DNA from: Straminergon stramineum
Taxonomy: Eukaryota > Streptophyta > Bryopsida > Hypnales > Calliergonaceae
Length of the DNA stretch: 64,000 bases
Reading direction: 5' to 3'
Assembly: GCA_963920665.1 (NCBI GenBank)
Contig: OY987272.1
Span: 5,895,001-5,959,000, forward strand
This document shows, in pieces, positions 45,616 through 59,450 of the stretch (positions are counted from its first letter, which is position 1; every line of letters starts with the position of its first letter). The notes under the pieces were generated by a model. The model ran no database searches. It saw only the letters and a list, made by a program, of their open reading frames with translations, and was not told where the DNA came from. The translations under genes were made by a program, and so were the position numbers.

Positions 45616-48486
45616 CCCTTAATATTTTTAAATTGCAACTGGGTTTTTTTCCCAATTCCACTGGCTAACAATGAACTAATGGGCAATTCTCCCCAACCAT
45701 TGGATGGCAATGCCCTAAAATTTGATGATGGGATTTTGTTGCCTACCAGCTTGAGTTGTTACTGTGGCAAGATGTCGTCATCAAATAATAGGATGGATGA
45801 GGGCAGATGAAGTATAATGGATGAATGGATGGATGAAAAAGAATTGTAGTTTTCATCGAGCTAAGACCTGTTGTGAGATTCCCTCAACCGTACTATACTT
45901 TGGTGGACGTCTTGGCAATTGTACTTGCCCTAGTTGACTTCTAAGCTTAGGGCCAATGTGTGGGGGGTGTTGAAGAGAATCGATGGTTAGTTCATTGTTA
46001 GTTGGTGGAATTGGGAAAAAATTTGATTGCAATAGAAAGCTTCAGAAAAAATCTGGTGGAAAAAAGGAATAAAATTTCAATGTAGAAATAAAAAATAGAA
46101 AAATAATTGGACTCATTATGAGAAAAATGGTTCAATAAGGAAATTGAAGGAAATTCGTTGGTAAAACTCAAAAAATTATCCTAAATGTGCTTGAGGGCAT
46201 CCTTAGTCCACTTCGGAATTTGCCCTTCCAAATAGAATTCTACATTTTCATAGGTTTATAATTAAAACTTGATTTTTTTTATCCTTAGGAGTGCATCCTA
46301 AAGTATTCTGAATAGGTATAAGAAAATTTAAATCTAGACATTTGACAATAAAGTTGAACTGCTTCAAAGTTAGCTAAAAGACAAAAAAATGTAGAGGAGT
46401 TGGCCAAATCATAGTTTCTTTGTCGATAGTATGTATCATGAAATGCAAGTTGAGTCCAAACAATCATTTATTTTTGGACAAACATCCATCACTTGTGTAT
46501 TTTCATCTACAATATTATCTTAAATGAGTTAATTTTTTTCTAAGATTTGACAAATTGTATATTTCATAGAGATGTTTTTGGTGATCTAATCTATATTTTT
46601 CTATTATTTTCTAGTATAAAGGTAACTAATACCAAAATCACCTAAGATTTTGGCAAAAAGTTAAAGGTTGATGCTCATTGCAAAGGTTATCATCACCAAG
46701 GTAATGAAGCAATTTCATCCATTGACATAGACAAAACATGCCAATATAGACAAAGAATATGTATGTACCCAAATTTGTGTACATCCATGTATAAAAATGA
46801 GAAATACTATTCCAATATTTTATGATAATTCAATAATTTCAATCATTGAGAAAAAATAGAATATATTTCCAAATAATCCCTTGAAATATTTTGCAATTAC
46901 ATTTTGAATAATTCATTACTAGTATAAAATTGGATTCTTCGAGGGTCAGATTATTTTAGTTTCATTTATTTTGGGCCATGCAAAAAAATGATCATGACTA
47001 GAATGATGAAGTTAATTAATCACATCCCTATTAGCATGGTATGAAGGAGCTAAATAACAAAAGAATGTGGATTTGATTATCTAAAATATGAAATTAAGGA
47101 AATATATTTATTTATCTAAAAATGTATATATTCATCCAATATACAAAAATACCATTTAAAAAATTTGTAATAATTCAATGATTTCATACATTGTAAAAGA
47201 AAAAATTTGCCAACAAATATTTGTATAAATTTTTTAATTGCCTTGGACTTATTTATGCTCAAAAAGAATCTATGTAACAAAATGCAATGTATCCCCTATG
47301 CAAGTAGGAAATTTAGATAGTAATTGAAAAGTTTATCCCTAAACAACAAGTACTTTGAAATTGTGAAATTATGAAAAGTCTACAATTTGCAACATTTCTA
47401 TGTCCCATAAAAGTTGCATGTACTTTGTCATAAGTGGAATTTATTGTATACTTTCAATGCTTGTTACAATTACAAATTTGGATTTACAAAGACTAATTAG
47501 TGCAATTGATAGTATTTGAAAGATATGAATAGGAAATCTAGCAATTATAGTTCAAGAATATAATTATTCAAGAATAATTCCTCAACCTTAATATTGTTGA
47601 AGGACTTATGGTTTCATGTGCAAGAAGGTTATGTCCAAGCAAAAAAATGTAATTTGAATAAAGATAAGACTATTAGAGGAAGTTCAATGGGACCACTTGT
47701 GATGGGTGGCAACAACAATCAATAGGTGGTCCCTTTTCAATGAAATAATTTGAGACCCCAATGCAACATGTATAAAACCTTGGAAGTTAGTAAGGTGACC
47801 ATATTATCTTCCAAGTTAAGCTTGTTACTAGAGTAAGATTCTTTGTTGTAGTGCCTTTTGCAATTACTGCACTTCTTGCAACTACATGTCCAAAACTCCT
47901 TGCAACACTATTCAATTGCACCAAACTTTGTGGCTTGCACTCTTTTTTTCGACATAAATGCTACTTCAGAAGGTTCTTAGAAGGTTCATTTCATGGGTTT
48001 GCATTGGATTGAAACAAAAAGCAAACTAAGGGCCTTAATCAAAGGTGCCTCTTCACAAGGTCTGTAAGGTGATGATATTAGGTTGTTATTCTAGATATCA
48101 TAGATGTGATTGAGGATGTTCTTACTTTTCTTCTACACAATATGGCTCTTTTTTATTATCCCTCTTTTTCAAAAGATTGTTTGTCTCTTTTATTTGTTTA
48201 TAATAATGTGAAATTGTCATAGGCATTTTCTTCCATAGGCTAATCTTCTCATTGAATTATCACAACTACTAATGACATAAGAAAATTTCTATTGCACTTA
48301 ATTGAATAGATTAAGGTTTTTATTTTGAACAATACCTCTTCTTGGATGACCACTGTAGTTGGTTTCAACATATTGCTGATTTGCTGGTATAATGACTTAC
48401 TTTTTAGCCAGCTTAGGTTCAACACTCCAATTTTATTTTCTTGAAACTTCACAACTTTCATAACTTTCAATAATTTTCCATCCATT

Positions 48487-49395
48487 TAACCCCTAAATAT
48501 TTGCAATGTTTTGAGGCCATAAACTCTTTAAAATTACTTGTTCCCAAATTTAGGCTTAAATATTTCTTTTTAATTCTTTAAAAAAAAAAACTATAATTTC
48601 ACTTACTCAATTGGGTCAAATATATCTCAGAAAATTTACAAAGAAATTTCACATTGATTGCAAGTTCAATGTGCCTAAACTTTCAAAACTAGTTTTTTCT
48701 AGCCCATTCCAAAAGTGAAGTTTCATCTCTTGACTTTTTTAGAAAAAACATGTATGTCCCCTAACTTGCACATTATAATTAGTACATTTGGAAGTGGGTT
48801 AAGAATTAATGAAAATAAATTTAACCATAAAACTTTCATATTTCTCTTAAGAAGAAATGAAAGTAGAAGGTGACATTCAATGAAAGAAAAATCTATATTA
48901 TTAATAAATTTGATAAGAAATTGAGAGTTGTCAATTCCAATGGTGAGATTATAGTAGTAAGCAAGAAATATCTTTTGCTTTTTTTTTAATTTTAAAATTC
49001 TAAAATCGAATTAAGAATGACTTTATATGTTTTTACTTCTTTCATTGCTTGCAAAATAAAACTCCTTAAATTTAACTTTCTTTTCATTAAATAGAATAGA
49101 ATAGAATAGAATAGTTCAAAGCTGTCTATATAATTATCAATTTATACTATCAACTAAGATTAATTAGTATATTTAAAATGTATTTTAGTTGCCCACTTTG
49201 ACACTAAATTCAAAATTAAGTTATAACATTTGCAATACATATTGGAATGACGTGAAAGAAAACTTCACATGTACAATATGATAATTAGTATCCATTCTAA
49301 ATAATTCAATCAAAAATTGTAAATTCTGAAGTCATTAGAGCTTGCCTAAAATCTCATCAAATCAAAGTGGACTCCTTTGTTTTTGGGGGGTTAGA
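48487..49395. mobile_element. Degenerate relative of element G
   Basis: Begins TTAACCCCTAAATATTTGC. The body keeps the CAATTCCAATGGTGAGATTA block and similar A/T runs in the same order as element G. The right end is worn (GGGGGGTTAGAC near 49385). Only the left terminus is convincing. Confidence 0.45.
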
Positions 49396-50746
49396 CAAAT
49401 TTTCATTCATTTAAAAATTTGGACATTTGAATAGGTTTCATCCCTTTGAACAATTCTTTAACCATTTTGAGAATTGGATCATTTTAGCACTTTCAAACAA
49501 TGATAATTTATAAATTATTTATACATTCAACAAATTCCTTGGGAATTAATTATTGTCAAAAACTAACCTTTCTTAATGTGAAATAACAATGGTAGAGCTC
49601 ACCTTCATGAAGAATGTTTGTTTGGTTGTTGAATACCCTTTTGTAAGTTGTCATTCTTTGTATTTATGTGATAAACAACATTATTATGTGGTGTTCTTGG
49701 GAAGTGAAAAAATAGGACATTGAGGGATGAGCTCTACTTAGCCCCCAAATCACAAGTAGTACAAGGGCAACATAAATGTGGAATTGGGGACCATTGTTTG
49801 CAATGGTTGGGTTCATTTGTAGTCTTGAAGTAATGTAGTACAAGATGCTTTCAAAGGATAGGTTTTTGGTCAAGTTACTTCCAAAGTCTTCATGTTCTAG
49901 CAATCTAACCATGTTAGGAAATGTTGTACCCATGTTCAGAAATATTTTGACTGCTTTAGGTGGTAGGATGGCCATCATGCATACACTTTTTGCTGGTTTT
50001 AGGATAGTCTACAGACTCTTTTAGGCCAATTGGTAATCACACTTCAAAAATTCATAAGAAATTCATACTTAGTCAGAAAAATAAAATTTCAATTGCTCTC
50101 TTCTTTTCTAACAGATGTCTTTGTATGGAAAAAACTATGAGTTTTTTTGCTAATTGTAACAGGGCAAAACACTCATTCTGCCTGTCATAGGCAGGTTTAC
50201 CTTATATATAAGAAAGCATTGAAGCTTTGATTATTTCAATAACCTCATAATGAGGAAGAAAGGAACATCCCTCTCCAAGATCCGTAGAGAGATTGAATCC
50301 CAAACTACTCTAAATGACCTCAAGTAGAAGTTAAAATTTGAAAGGGCTTACCAGCTTACGGCCTTGCATACCTCCATGGTCTAGTCCAATGAAAAAACAC
50401 AACGAAGTACAAGAATTTCTTGTTGCTCCCTGTCTACCTCCAGTAGTACCTCCAATAGCTCCTTCAATATCTCCTGCAATAGACTCTTCATTCTCGCTCC
50501 CGTAGAGTCAAAGTCATTCTTATTCTAATCTCCAATTCCTTGACAAGTATCCTAGAACGACAACTGTCGTTTAGACAGCACAAAGAGTACGCAGTTGCAA
50601 TACTCAGCCCTAGAAGTAGCCAGTTTAGAATAGGAATAAAAAATTTGTTGGTGGTTAAGGAAAAAAATACTTTACAAGCTCAATTTCAGACTTTGGTTTC
50701 ACTGCGCTCTGGGTCAGTGTCCATGGTGACAACTGGTAGTCCCAGT

Positions 50747-53177
50747 TTATCTTCGTCTTCGCCACCAATCAGGAGTTTTAAGTCTCTTCGACCGGTGAAT
50801 CGCAAGTTTCAGCGCCGGCACTTTGCGGTGAATCTGTTTGAAGATCATATTTACAGCATCGTTTTCCTTTGCTGGGCGTTGATACTCAAAATGGTGAGAA
50901 ACGGCCTTCAGTCTGTTCCACATTGACAGCCATCTCATCCTTGGGAATTTCCTCAAAGTGGTTAACAAAAGATCTGGCTTAATAGCCTCTTCGGATGAGA
51001 AAAACAAAGAAAACTGACTGTAGTCAAGATCGTCCTCAAACGGCAGCTCAATTTTGTCACTAATTATCACAGGCACACAGTGATTGACAATAGCGTCGAA
51101 GAGCCGGCAACTCGATGGTGTGTCTCCAGCAGGATGCAGGCAGAACCGTGATGTTCGCATACCTTCAGTTGACTGCAGCCAAGACAATTAGTGCAATTAG
51201 CTACGAATTCTTCGTGATCAAAGAACCTAAGAGTCGAGCAGATTCACTTGTAAATGACTATAAAACTCAGTCCGCTTGCTTTCCTATGTCTGTTTGCAGA
51301 TTAGCATGAGAAGCCCTGACGCATACTGAATAATTTTTTACTTGTGATGCACACCGAGGGATAACACATAAAGATACGTACTCGATAACATTGAAATGCA
51401 AGGACACACGCAAACGCAATATGATATGCCATTCTCTTCAAATGATGAAACTCAAGGCACAACAGGAAAACTGGCCGTATCTCCAGGAAGTGCACAAATG
51501 TTTCATGATCACAGGACGTTAAAAAAATGAGTTCATTCTCTCGAATCAAAGCATCAAATGGCTACAGCGGCTGCAAAGGAAAGAAAAAACTCGTACCGTT
51601 GCAAGTGCATTCGCAGAGGCCAAGCTGTCCACGTATTGAACGTCGGTTTCGTTCATAAGCAACTCCGCAAGCTTAGCCCTAATGATTCCATCCTGAAAAC
51701 AGAACCACAAGCGATCTTTCTTACAACAACACATGGATGGCCTCAAGTTAAGGCACACTCCCTTCCACAAATAACACAGCTATTCATGTCATACGATCCG
51801 AAACCAGTAAAAATTTAAGATTATCATTTAGAGCACTCTGCACCTGAAGTCCAGATGCTCATTTCAACAAAATGAAGTAATGCGTTGACTACCTGCAGAT
51901 GTGCACATGTTGACCCTCAATATTTAGAGAAGTACAGATGCAGTGTCATGCTTTAAATGAATTCACTTAACAATAGGACTTACAGCTTTGCGGCGAACTC
52001 TTCCTTGAAAAAACAAGAGAGTTTTGCGAGCTGAAAATGGATCGATGGATTTGTCTTCTGCGTAGGTGGGCAAAACATGTACGTAAGGGGCTACGACATC
52101 TTTGTTCAATCGAGATACTGTTTCCTTATTTCTTCCAAAATCTGCAACTACGAAGATTGATTGATTGAGCACGTCTCGGTAGTGCCTGGACAACGTCAAC
52201 AAACAGAATGTACTTTATTAGTTGGTTTGTCCAAACATTCATCAAAGCTGGGAATAGGCCAATTACTCAAGAAACTGAGACAGAAGGGAAAAAATGATCA
52301 AGAAATGAAAACTCGATTCAAAATTTGAAACGAACCAGATGAAATCGGAATATCAAAGCCAAGAAGGGCAATCAAAGTACCTGAAAGCATTAGGATGGTG
52401 GACAACGAGAACATGATCACGGCCTTGTGAGGCCTGCCACCATTTGGATTTGGACAACATCTCCACTATACCTGCCTGCACCCAGATACAACATGACAAT
52501 TCCAAGTTCAAATGTTTTAATCTGAGACTCTGTAGACGAGGTGACAACTAAGTCACAACAACTTATCACATTTGCAGAACCCCACAAACATGCCAGAATT
52601 AACCTCTAGTTAGAAAGATGAATGGTCTTACTTGGAGCTGTTTGTCCATCTGTGCCGCAGGATCAGTCATATTAACGCCAAAGGTATTGAAAGACCGGGC
52701 TGAGAAAAAGGGTACAAAGTATACGTCTGCTTCCTCTGGATCCCTTACTCGAATAGCGGCCATCGTTCTATCCTTACGCTCCCAACCATTTATTAAATAA
52801 ACCATCAGCCAGTATTCAACACTGTGTTGCTTGTTGACTCCGTAATTAAAACTCCATGTTGGTGGTAGGTGGTCTGTCCACGGAAGCTCTTTATTCTTGT
52901 CATCCTTTATCAGTAAACCCATGTTGTACTTGCGAGGAAGTTCATACATGTATACTTTGAGAGGTGAAGAGCAGTTCGTCGTTGAATCGTCAACTTTGCC
53001 ACTTGATGACCATGGTAACCAGCTGGATGCCGTGTCGTTGAGATCTCCATTTGCACTGATCTGCTTAAAGTAGTAATCCACAGACTCGCGGGAGATAAAC
53101 CCTGGAAGGGCAAGAGCAAATGCTACGAAGAGGCCGAGTAAGACCCAAAAAACGGACTTCTTAAAAGGTTTCATCAT
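50747..53177 (-). CDS. Exostosin-family (GT47) glycosyltransferase
   Basis: Exons 53177-52632, 52475-52381, 52185-51984, 51692-51597 and 51172-50747 join in phase and give 454 residues. Residues ~9-28 ([19 protein letters not shown]) are a type II signal anchor, so the enzyme is expected in the Golgi. The exostosin domain follows: [81 protein letters not shown] and [20 protein letters not shown] followed by [20 protein letters not shown]. The motifs resemble the Arabidopsis At1g67410/At1g74680 group of plant cell-wall GT47 enzymes; donor and acceptor sugars cannot be told from sequence. The coding start is the first of two adjacent ATGs. A basic WWRRRR tail closes the protein. Confidence 0.88.
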
Positions 53178-55783
53178 CACCTTCCCCCAGTCGCCAACCT
53201 CCTGTGCACAGATCAGTATCTTTAATTCTTGGCCCAGAGAGATGTGATTCGAGAGTCACCACCATGCTACTCCCTCCCCCTATCACTTTGTCTGACCGTA
53301 CCTACAAAATCTAGTTAACACAATAGATACATACATAAAAATGACGCATGGTTTGGTGACCACATGTGCTGTGGCCAGAAAAATCAGTAAAATGACCTAC
53401 ATTTATGCCCTATATCATAGATACAAGCGGAATCGCCATAACAAATAGCATGTCTTCGCCCTAGTACATATTTTCTTGCAAGCAGTATTGAGATCTACAC
53501 GCTGATAATCATGCAGTACTAAACATCAGGCAGCCGAAAACTTCCTTCAACTAGAGGGATGAATTCGATTTCTACGGGAGAGGACATTTATCACAAGTCG
53601 GGCTGGATTCTCACAACAATCACAATCTAAAACTCCGCCATACTTTCAATTCACTCAGGCGTCACAATTCGATGTTGCACTATTTGATACTACAAGACCA
53701 CTATCGCTTGCGAGCATTTAACCCTGGAGGGACGGGCTGGTCACCGTAAAAAGCATCCTTTTGGGTACCGTGTGAATCATTTGCCTGAAAAAGGCCAAGG
53801 GTTCTCACTGGAAGTCAAACTATTGTGCAAGACCTCCGCTTTTCACAAAAAATTCCTCCGCTTCTCACAAAGGATGAACATCTGCACTTCTGTCCTAAAG
53901 ATTCTCTGTCATCCATCGGACACTTGGTGTTTGCAGCGACCTTACAGGATTAAACGTCGATAACTATATCTATGATAAATGAGATTCTCCGACCGAGTTG
54001 ATCTTATAAGGCTATATCTTATATTACGTCTATAATCACTCATTCAATTTATTTTTCTTAGCTGGAACGGAGGTAGTACAGCGAGAAAATGTATCATTCA
54101 GCTACCAGCTAGTATGGTATGCAAAAACTAGAAAGGAAGTGGGGCATATCGAGAACCAGTGGAAGCTCTCAGGTAAGTGCTCTCAGGTAAGATATGGAAA
54201 GGTCCCAAGCGCGGGACTGTCCGTTTCTCAGGGTTTGGACGTGACCTACAATACTTGCTGCACTAAGACGAGCCTATGTCAGAAACCCTAAGTCCCAGAA
54301 TCCAATAGGAAACACCAAGAATCTTGACTAAAGAGACAGCAGTAATTGTCACTGGTCACAACGCTCAACGCAATATCGGTTGAGAAGCACTCGAGAAACA
54401 CGCAATCTCAATAAGAATGATATCCAACAATCTACAGAGAGGTCGATGAAAGTGGTCAACAAGAGGATTCTTACAAAAGACATTGATAATGCCACTCACG
54501 TCCAGCTCGAAGTCCAGCAGATTCCTGGTTCCAAGTTAACACGTATACTCAACGCTTCTAAAACCTCAAAAAATCCTGGTGGCCGAGAGTTCAGAAAGAT
54601 AAGAAATCTGGTAGCCGAACTTAACAGACTCCTATCTTGTCGGGTAAGAAGAGTTTCGTGTTTCTGTGCCTTCTCTAAATCGCAGAAATAATGAACAGAC
54701 CAAAAGCACGAGGAAAATCCATACAACTTGTCACTAACCCTCATCGAAACCTCAGTTGTATTCACTCTAGAATCCCTGTAATCCAAGAAAACACACCACA
54801 AACTCCGAACAGAAATCGCTCCAAGCTCCTTCTCGCCAAGATCTCTTCGTCATGCCAAACGAACGCCACACGTTCGCTCTTCATCCAGCGCTTCCCAGTA
54901 CTCCCTCCTCATTCGGTGCTCACTCTAACAAACGAAAACCTCAAAAAGATCGCCGTAGCCACGAGTTCTCTGCTCTTGCAGAAAAACGCACTTCTTTCCA
55001 CTGCTCAGGCAAAACCTCTGCTCACACAAAAACTCCTCGATAAAACATCTCCCTCACAATCAACGCGTCAAGATAACGAATCGCAACAGAAACACCACCT
55101 GAAAGGACAGATCGAAGAGTTCAAAGAATAAGTTCGTTTAATGCCTCTCCAAAAGTTCGCCCTGCCGCGCGCAGCCAGCTGCCAAACAAAATACATATAT
55201 TCCGTACGCAAGCAATGACGGCACTAAAATTAGAAAAAAACAATAATCTTAGACGAATTCAGCCCTCGGCGTTCTCTTAAGATCGGATAACATTCACGGG
55301 ATTCACAGCAAATTCTAGCAAATGGACAGCGTCAGTCTAGCCTCTCGGAGCTCAATTTCAGAAAACGGTGAATTCCAGTGTGTCATCAGTCGGTCGATAA
55401 GACATATTCGAGTTTCAATTCAAAATTAAACATGAAAAGAGATAAAGTTACAGCAGAAAAAGCTCAGGTGTTTATAGTGCTTGCCTGTCAAACTCTGTTT
55501 CAGGAAATGCTGATCTCCTCTGTCAGTCCGACTCTGTGCGCTTTGCCCTTGTGTGAATCAGTCGTTGAATGTGCTTTGCCTTGATCTGAGTGGAGCTACG
55601 CCGTTGTCATTTCTCGAAATGCAGTGCCGGAGGAGCATCTTGCGTCAAACCACGAGCAACAAGGACGACGATGGAAGCCAAAACAAGGACTTCGAAGTTC
55701 CAAGACAAAAATCAAAGCACAAGCCCGAGAACAAGAGTACCAAGACCAAGAGCACCGAAGACCGTGATTGATCCAAGTCCGTC
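53178..55783. other. Exostosin upstream region and unassigned DNA
   Basis: This holds the promoter and probably the 5' UTR of the exostosin gene, plus element D. Several open frames at 54380-55130 occur on both strands over the same bases and lack domain features, so I call no gene. Nothing coding was recognised at 55170-55780. Confidence 0.4.
53718..53953. mobile_element. TTAA-flanked MITE, copy D
   Basis: Starts TTAACCCTGGAGGGACGGGC and ends CGACCTTACAGGATTAA. It is 236 bp with the family blocks TGGTCACCGTAAAAAGCATC, TGTGAATCATT and CATCCATCGGACACTTG, and has no ORF. It sits about 540 bp upstream of the exostosin start codon. Confidence 0.7.
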
Positions 55784-56013
55784 TTAACCCTTACAGGACG
55801 GACTGGTGACCGTGGAAATCATCCCTTTTGGAACTGTGTGACATCATTACTTTAATAGAAAGCATAAAAATTCATTGGAGGTCAAACTACTTAGCAGGAT
55901 CTCTCCTTTTTGCAAAAAATTTCAAGGATGAACAATTGTACTTCTATCCTACATAAGAAGATTCCTTGTCACCCATCCAATGAAGAACATCACGGACGCC
56001 GTTGAAGGATTAA
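55784..56013. mobile_element. TTAA-flanked MITE, copy E
   Basis: Starts TTAACCCTTACAGGACGGAC and ends CGCCGTTGAAGGATTAA. It is 230 bp, aligned along its length with copy D (TGGTGACCGTGGAAATCATC, TTCATTGGAGGTCAAACTAC). Confidence 0.7.
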
Positions 56014-56041
56014 AGACTTTATAGATGAGGATTTGTAATTT

Positions 56042-56273
56042 TTAACTCTTAATGAACAACTAGTGCCTGTAGAAATCATCCCTTTTGTTATCATGTGAAT
56101 CATTGGTTAAAGAAAATCCAAAAGCACTCATTGAAAGTCAAACTACTATAGAAGACCAATCCTCTTCTTTCACACCAAATTTCGAGGATGAATAGATGTA
56201 CTTCTATCCTATATAGAAAGATTCTTTGTCATTCATCGGTTGAAAAATGGCTATGACATCTTTTACAAGTTAA
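56042..56273. mobile_element. TTAA-flanked MITE, copy F
   Basis: Starts TTAACTCTTAATGAACAACT and ends ATCTTTTACAAGTTAA. It is 232 bp, direct orientation to copy E and 28 bp behind it, sharing CATTGAAAGTCAAACTACTA and TTCATCGG. Confidence 0.65.
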
Positions 56274-58465
56274 ATGACCATTTTGATTGATTATATTGTG
56301 AAAAGTGTTGTGATGAAATGAATGAAATCACTATATCATTAGATAAAGTTAGTGAAGAACATTATCTATGTCGGTTAAAAATAAAAATAAAAATCCTTGT
56401 ATATATATTCTTTAAAATATTTTTAAAACATGAGATTAGAAAATGGTTCTTGAAACTCTTATATCCACATTGTTTTTATAGCAATTTTATTATATCTTTT
56501 TTGAGATTTTAACACATTTGAAATACTAGAATAGTATAAAATTGACATTTAAAATCTAAAATATTGTTGTATAAACCATTCAAATATTCTTTGTGGTCAA
56601 ACTTAATTGTAACTTCAACATATCTATTTTTAGCATTTGATTAAACTAAAAAATGAAGTCTAAAATTTTTATCTGGTTAATCCATTTCAAACTTTAAGAA
56701 AGTCTAAATAATTAATGAATTACTACAATTGAAAATTCTATATCCTACAATTTAACTTTTACAATATTGTGTGTATTCTTTATATTTATTCTAGGGCTTT
56801 TTTTTCTGGCAAAATTTCACTAGATTTGTTAGAATTTGATTGTTGTGAATCCGTCCCTCCAAAAGCTAGTTTGTACATTGAAGCCAACATAAGGGACATT
56901 GGTCCAAAAAAGAAGCCCTGATTTATTCTTTTAAAAAAAAATTTGAAAGAAAACTATTGTTTTTCCTCAATCAAACCTTTATTTTTGGTCAAAATTCAAA
57001 ATTATTCTAACCTATATATCCTAATTGATACAATTTATTTGCACTTTATTCTTTTAAGAAAATCAACTTTATCTTCCACCTAAAACTTTGAAAAGATCAA
57101 CATCTATAGCAAAAGAATTTTTTTATAGATGAAAAATATCAAAATTTATCAATAATTACATGAAATATGAATTTAACTTGATGGTGGTAACATGACTTCA
57201 ATGTCATTTTCAATGGCATGTTGAGTGTAAAAAAGATAAAATTTCCTTGTAAAATTCTTATACTACAATTCTTTAAGGCTAATTGTATTTCTTGAAGAAA
57301 CATCAAATTTAAATGGATTGTTTTTGTCATATTTACAAATTGATTTTCACTTATCAATATAAATATCATAACAATTTATAATTTACCACAAAATTAACAA
57401 CTTATTTCAAGATTGATAGATATCATTTAGTTTCACATAATCAATGTATTATATTGAAATTCCAAATACAATTTTAAAGGATAAATTGAACTTTGGATTG
57501 AAGTTTGGGTATATGACAATAGAATTAGTTTTCCAGAAGTCAATTAAAAAAGTCTAAGCTGCTTAATCAATATTAAAACAATTTGTAATCAAGAGATGGA
57601 GGCTTTTGTGATATAGAGATTTCTATTTAAGTATTGAATGGCCTCAATGTCATCTCTAAATTAGATTAGAATGATAAAATATTTTGTGGTCCTTGCAAAG
57701 GAGTCCCCTTACTAATTAGTTGATGACTTTGAATTGATGATACTTTGAGAAAAAAGAGAGAATAGCTCTAATCACTGAAAGTAATTGACATACTTGAAGA
57801 GTATGTGTATCTAAGGTCCCACTTACTTCAAGATGTCAAAACAAGTGACAGTTAAACTACATATCTACATTAGATGGAAGGCATTCCATAATACAGAGAA
57901 CAAGTTAGAAGGTCTTTGTCTTGTAAAATAACCCCCAAGATTTACATGGCTTTATCATTGCCTCTATCATTGGATTTGTAGAAGCTATTTTGGATTTATA
58001 GAGTGGCAAGTCACCTTGTCCAATAAATTCCTCAAGGTTCATGAGTGTGTTTCAAAAATTGTTGTTTCAAGTACAAAGAATAAAAATGAAAAACAATAAT
58101 AAGCATTACAAAAAATTTAAACCCTGGAAGAGGCTGCGACTTTGCTACCGCAATGGTGCAATTAGGAAAAAAAAAATTTTAAAAAAATTAATTAAAAAAT
58201 GATTTTTTTCCAGAAATGACATGGCACTAGTGCGACCATGTCAAATATGGCGATTTTCAAAAAAAATTCAGTGTCTTTTTTAATTTTTTTTCAAAAAATA
58301 TTTTTTGTACAGGCACCGCGTTGCTCTGCAAAACGGCCCCTTTCATGGTCCAAATTTTTTCTAATATGTATATTGCCTTCTTATCCATTCCTTAAATTAG
58401 GCTATTTTATTTTATTTTGTTTTTTTGTTACCACAAGATCTTCTTGACTATGTAGCCCAACGGTG
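56274..58465. other. AT-rich gene-free stretch
   Basis: Strongly AT-rich, with only short incidental frames and long A or T runs. I see no gene, no clear terminal repeats and no conserved-looking motif. Confidence 0.55.
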
Positions 58466-58698
58466 CTAGTATGTGAGCCTAAGAATGTGAGCTTGTGAGC
58501 ATTGAGCCTACATCATAGGTATCTATAATATAAATACCCCACACTGTAGAAGGTGTATGTATCATAAACACCTATACTATAGATATTTGTAACATATGTA
58601 CCCTATAATCATAGACGATTTCTATGATATATATACCTATAATATAGATGTGTAGTATTATAGGCTCATGGGCTCATACTCCTATGCTCACATATTAG
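58466..58698. mobile_element. Inverted-repeat MITE with TATA-rich core
   Basis: The left end CTAGTATGTGAGCCTAAGAA and the right end ..CTCCTATGCTCACATATTAG are imperfect inverted repeats of about 27 bp. The 233-bp interior is a set of short TATAGGTATCTATAAT-like palindromic pieces. Fragments with similar ends occur at 8294-8615 and 9765-9900. Confidence 0.5.
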
Positions 58699-59068
58699 TA
58701 ACCCTTGTGTTTGGACCTCTGGTGTGAAAGATATTGAATTTTGAAGTCTTTATGATTTAAAAGTTATGAATAGAATGTTATTGATATTTTTACTTTTATT
58801 TTGGTTGTGACAACAACATAGGGCACACTAGTGTTATGTGAAGGGACAAAATAGACATTGTATCTGCAATGGGCTTTGTAACAAAATAGTCTGCAATGTG
58901 CAGACTTGAATATTTTTCGAAGTTTGTCTACATGGTCATAGGCCCTGTCCTTTTTGGGTCCAAAATTGTCCCGGTGCAGAGAATGCTTCACCAATGAGAA
59001 TGAAGAGTTGAATTCCTCGGGGATGAGAAATACATGAAGAACGTTCATCCACCCACAAGATTCGTGGA

Positions 59069-59450
59069 GGGGGACGAGTCGGTGGGAGCCCCGGAAGCCA
59101 ACGACCAACGACCCCGTCCCTCGTCGTCTCTTTCCGTCGCTTCCAACCCGGCTCACCCCACAAGCACCCAAACGCGTCCGACGAGAAACTTCTTCCAACG
59201 ACGACGAGAGTTTCTCTGTCCGTCTGACAAGTGCCCCTGGGGCATGCAGCATGCCAGGGGGACGAGTCGGTGGGAACCTGGGAAAGCCAACGACCAACAG
59301 AAAGACCCCAACTACCGTCATCCCTTTTCGTCTCTTCCATCCTGGCTCTCAACACCTCCGACGAGAAACCGACGACGACGACGACGACGAGAGTTTGTCT
59401 GTCTGTCTCTCTGCCCAGGGCCCTGCCTGCAGCATGCTAGGGCTTGTCGT
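59069..59450 (+). repeat. GC-rich direct duplication upstream of the CK2 beta gene
   Basis: Two direct copies of about 190 bp (about 59069-59258 and 59259-59450) share GGGGGACGAGTCGGTGGGA, AAGCCAACGACCAAC, TCGTCTCTTCC and CCGACGAGAAAC, then a CGACGA run and GAGTTT.TCTGTC. The second copy has an expanded CGA trinucleotide run (GACGACGACGACGACGACGA, near 59370-59390). Frames through it on both strands are repeat artefacts rather than genes. Confidence 0.65.

Larger units (their letters stand above)
42910..50746. other. AT-rich gene-free stretch with large inverted-repeat elements
   Basis: No frame in this 7.8 kb shows a domain or exon-like composition. It contains the nested elements at 44544-45615, a related degenerate copy at 48487-49395, and a pentanucleotide run (AATAG, about four units) near 49092-49113. 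The part close to 50747 is probably the 3' UTR of the exostosin gene. Confidence 0.5.

Noticed and set aside
54380..55131. Several 100-146-residue frames on both strands
   Set aside because: Overlapping frames in both directions, basic/Ser-rich low-information translations and no domain; better explained as exostosin 5' UTR/promoter.
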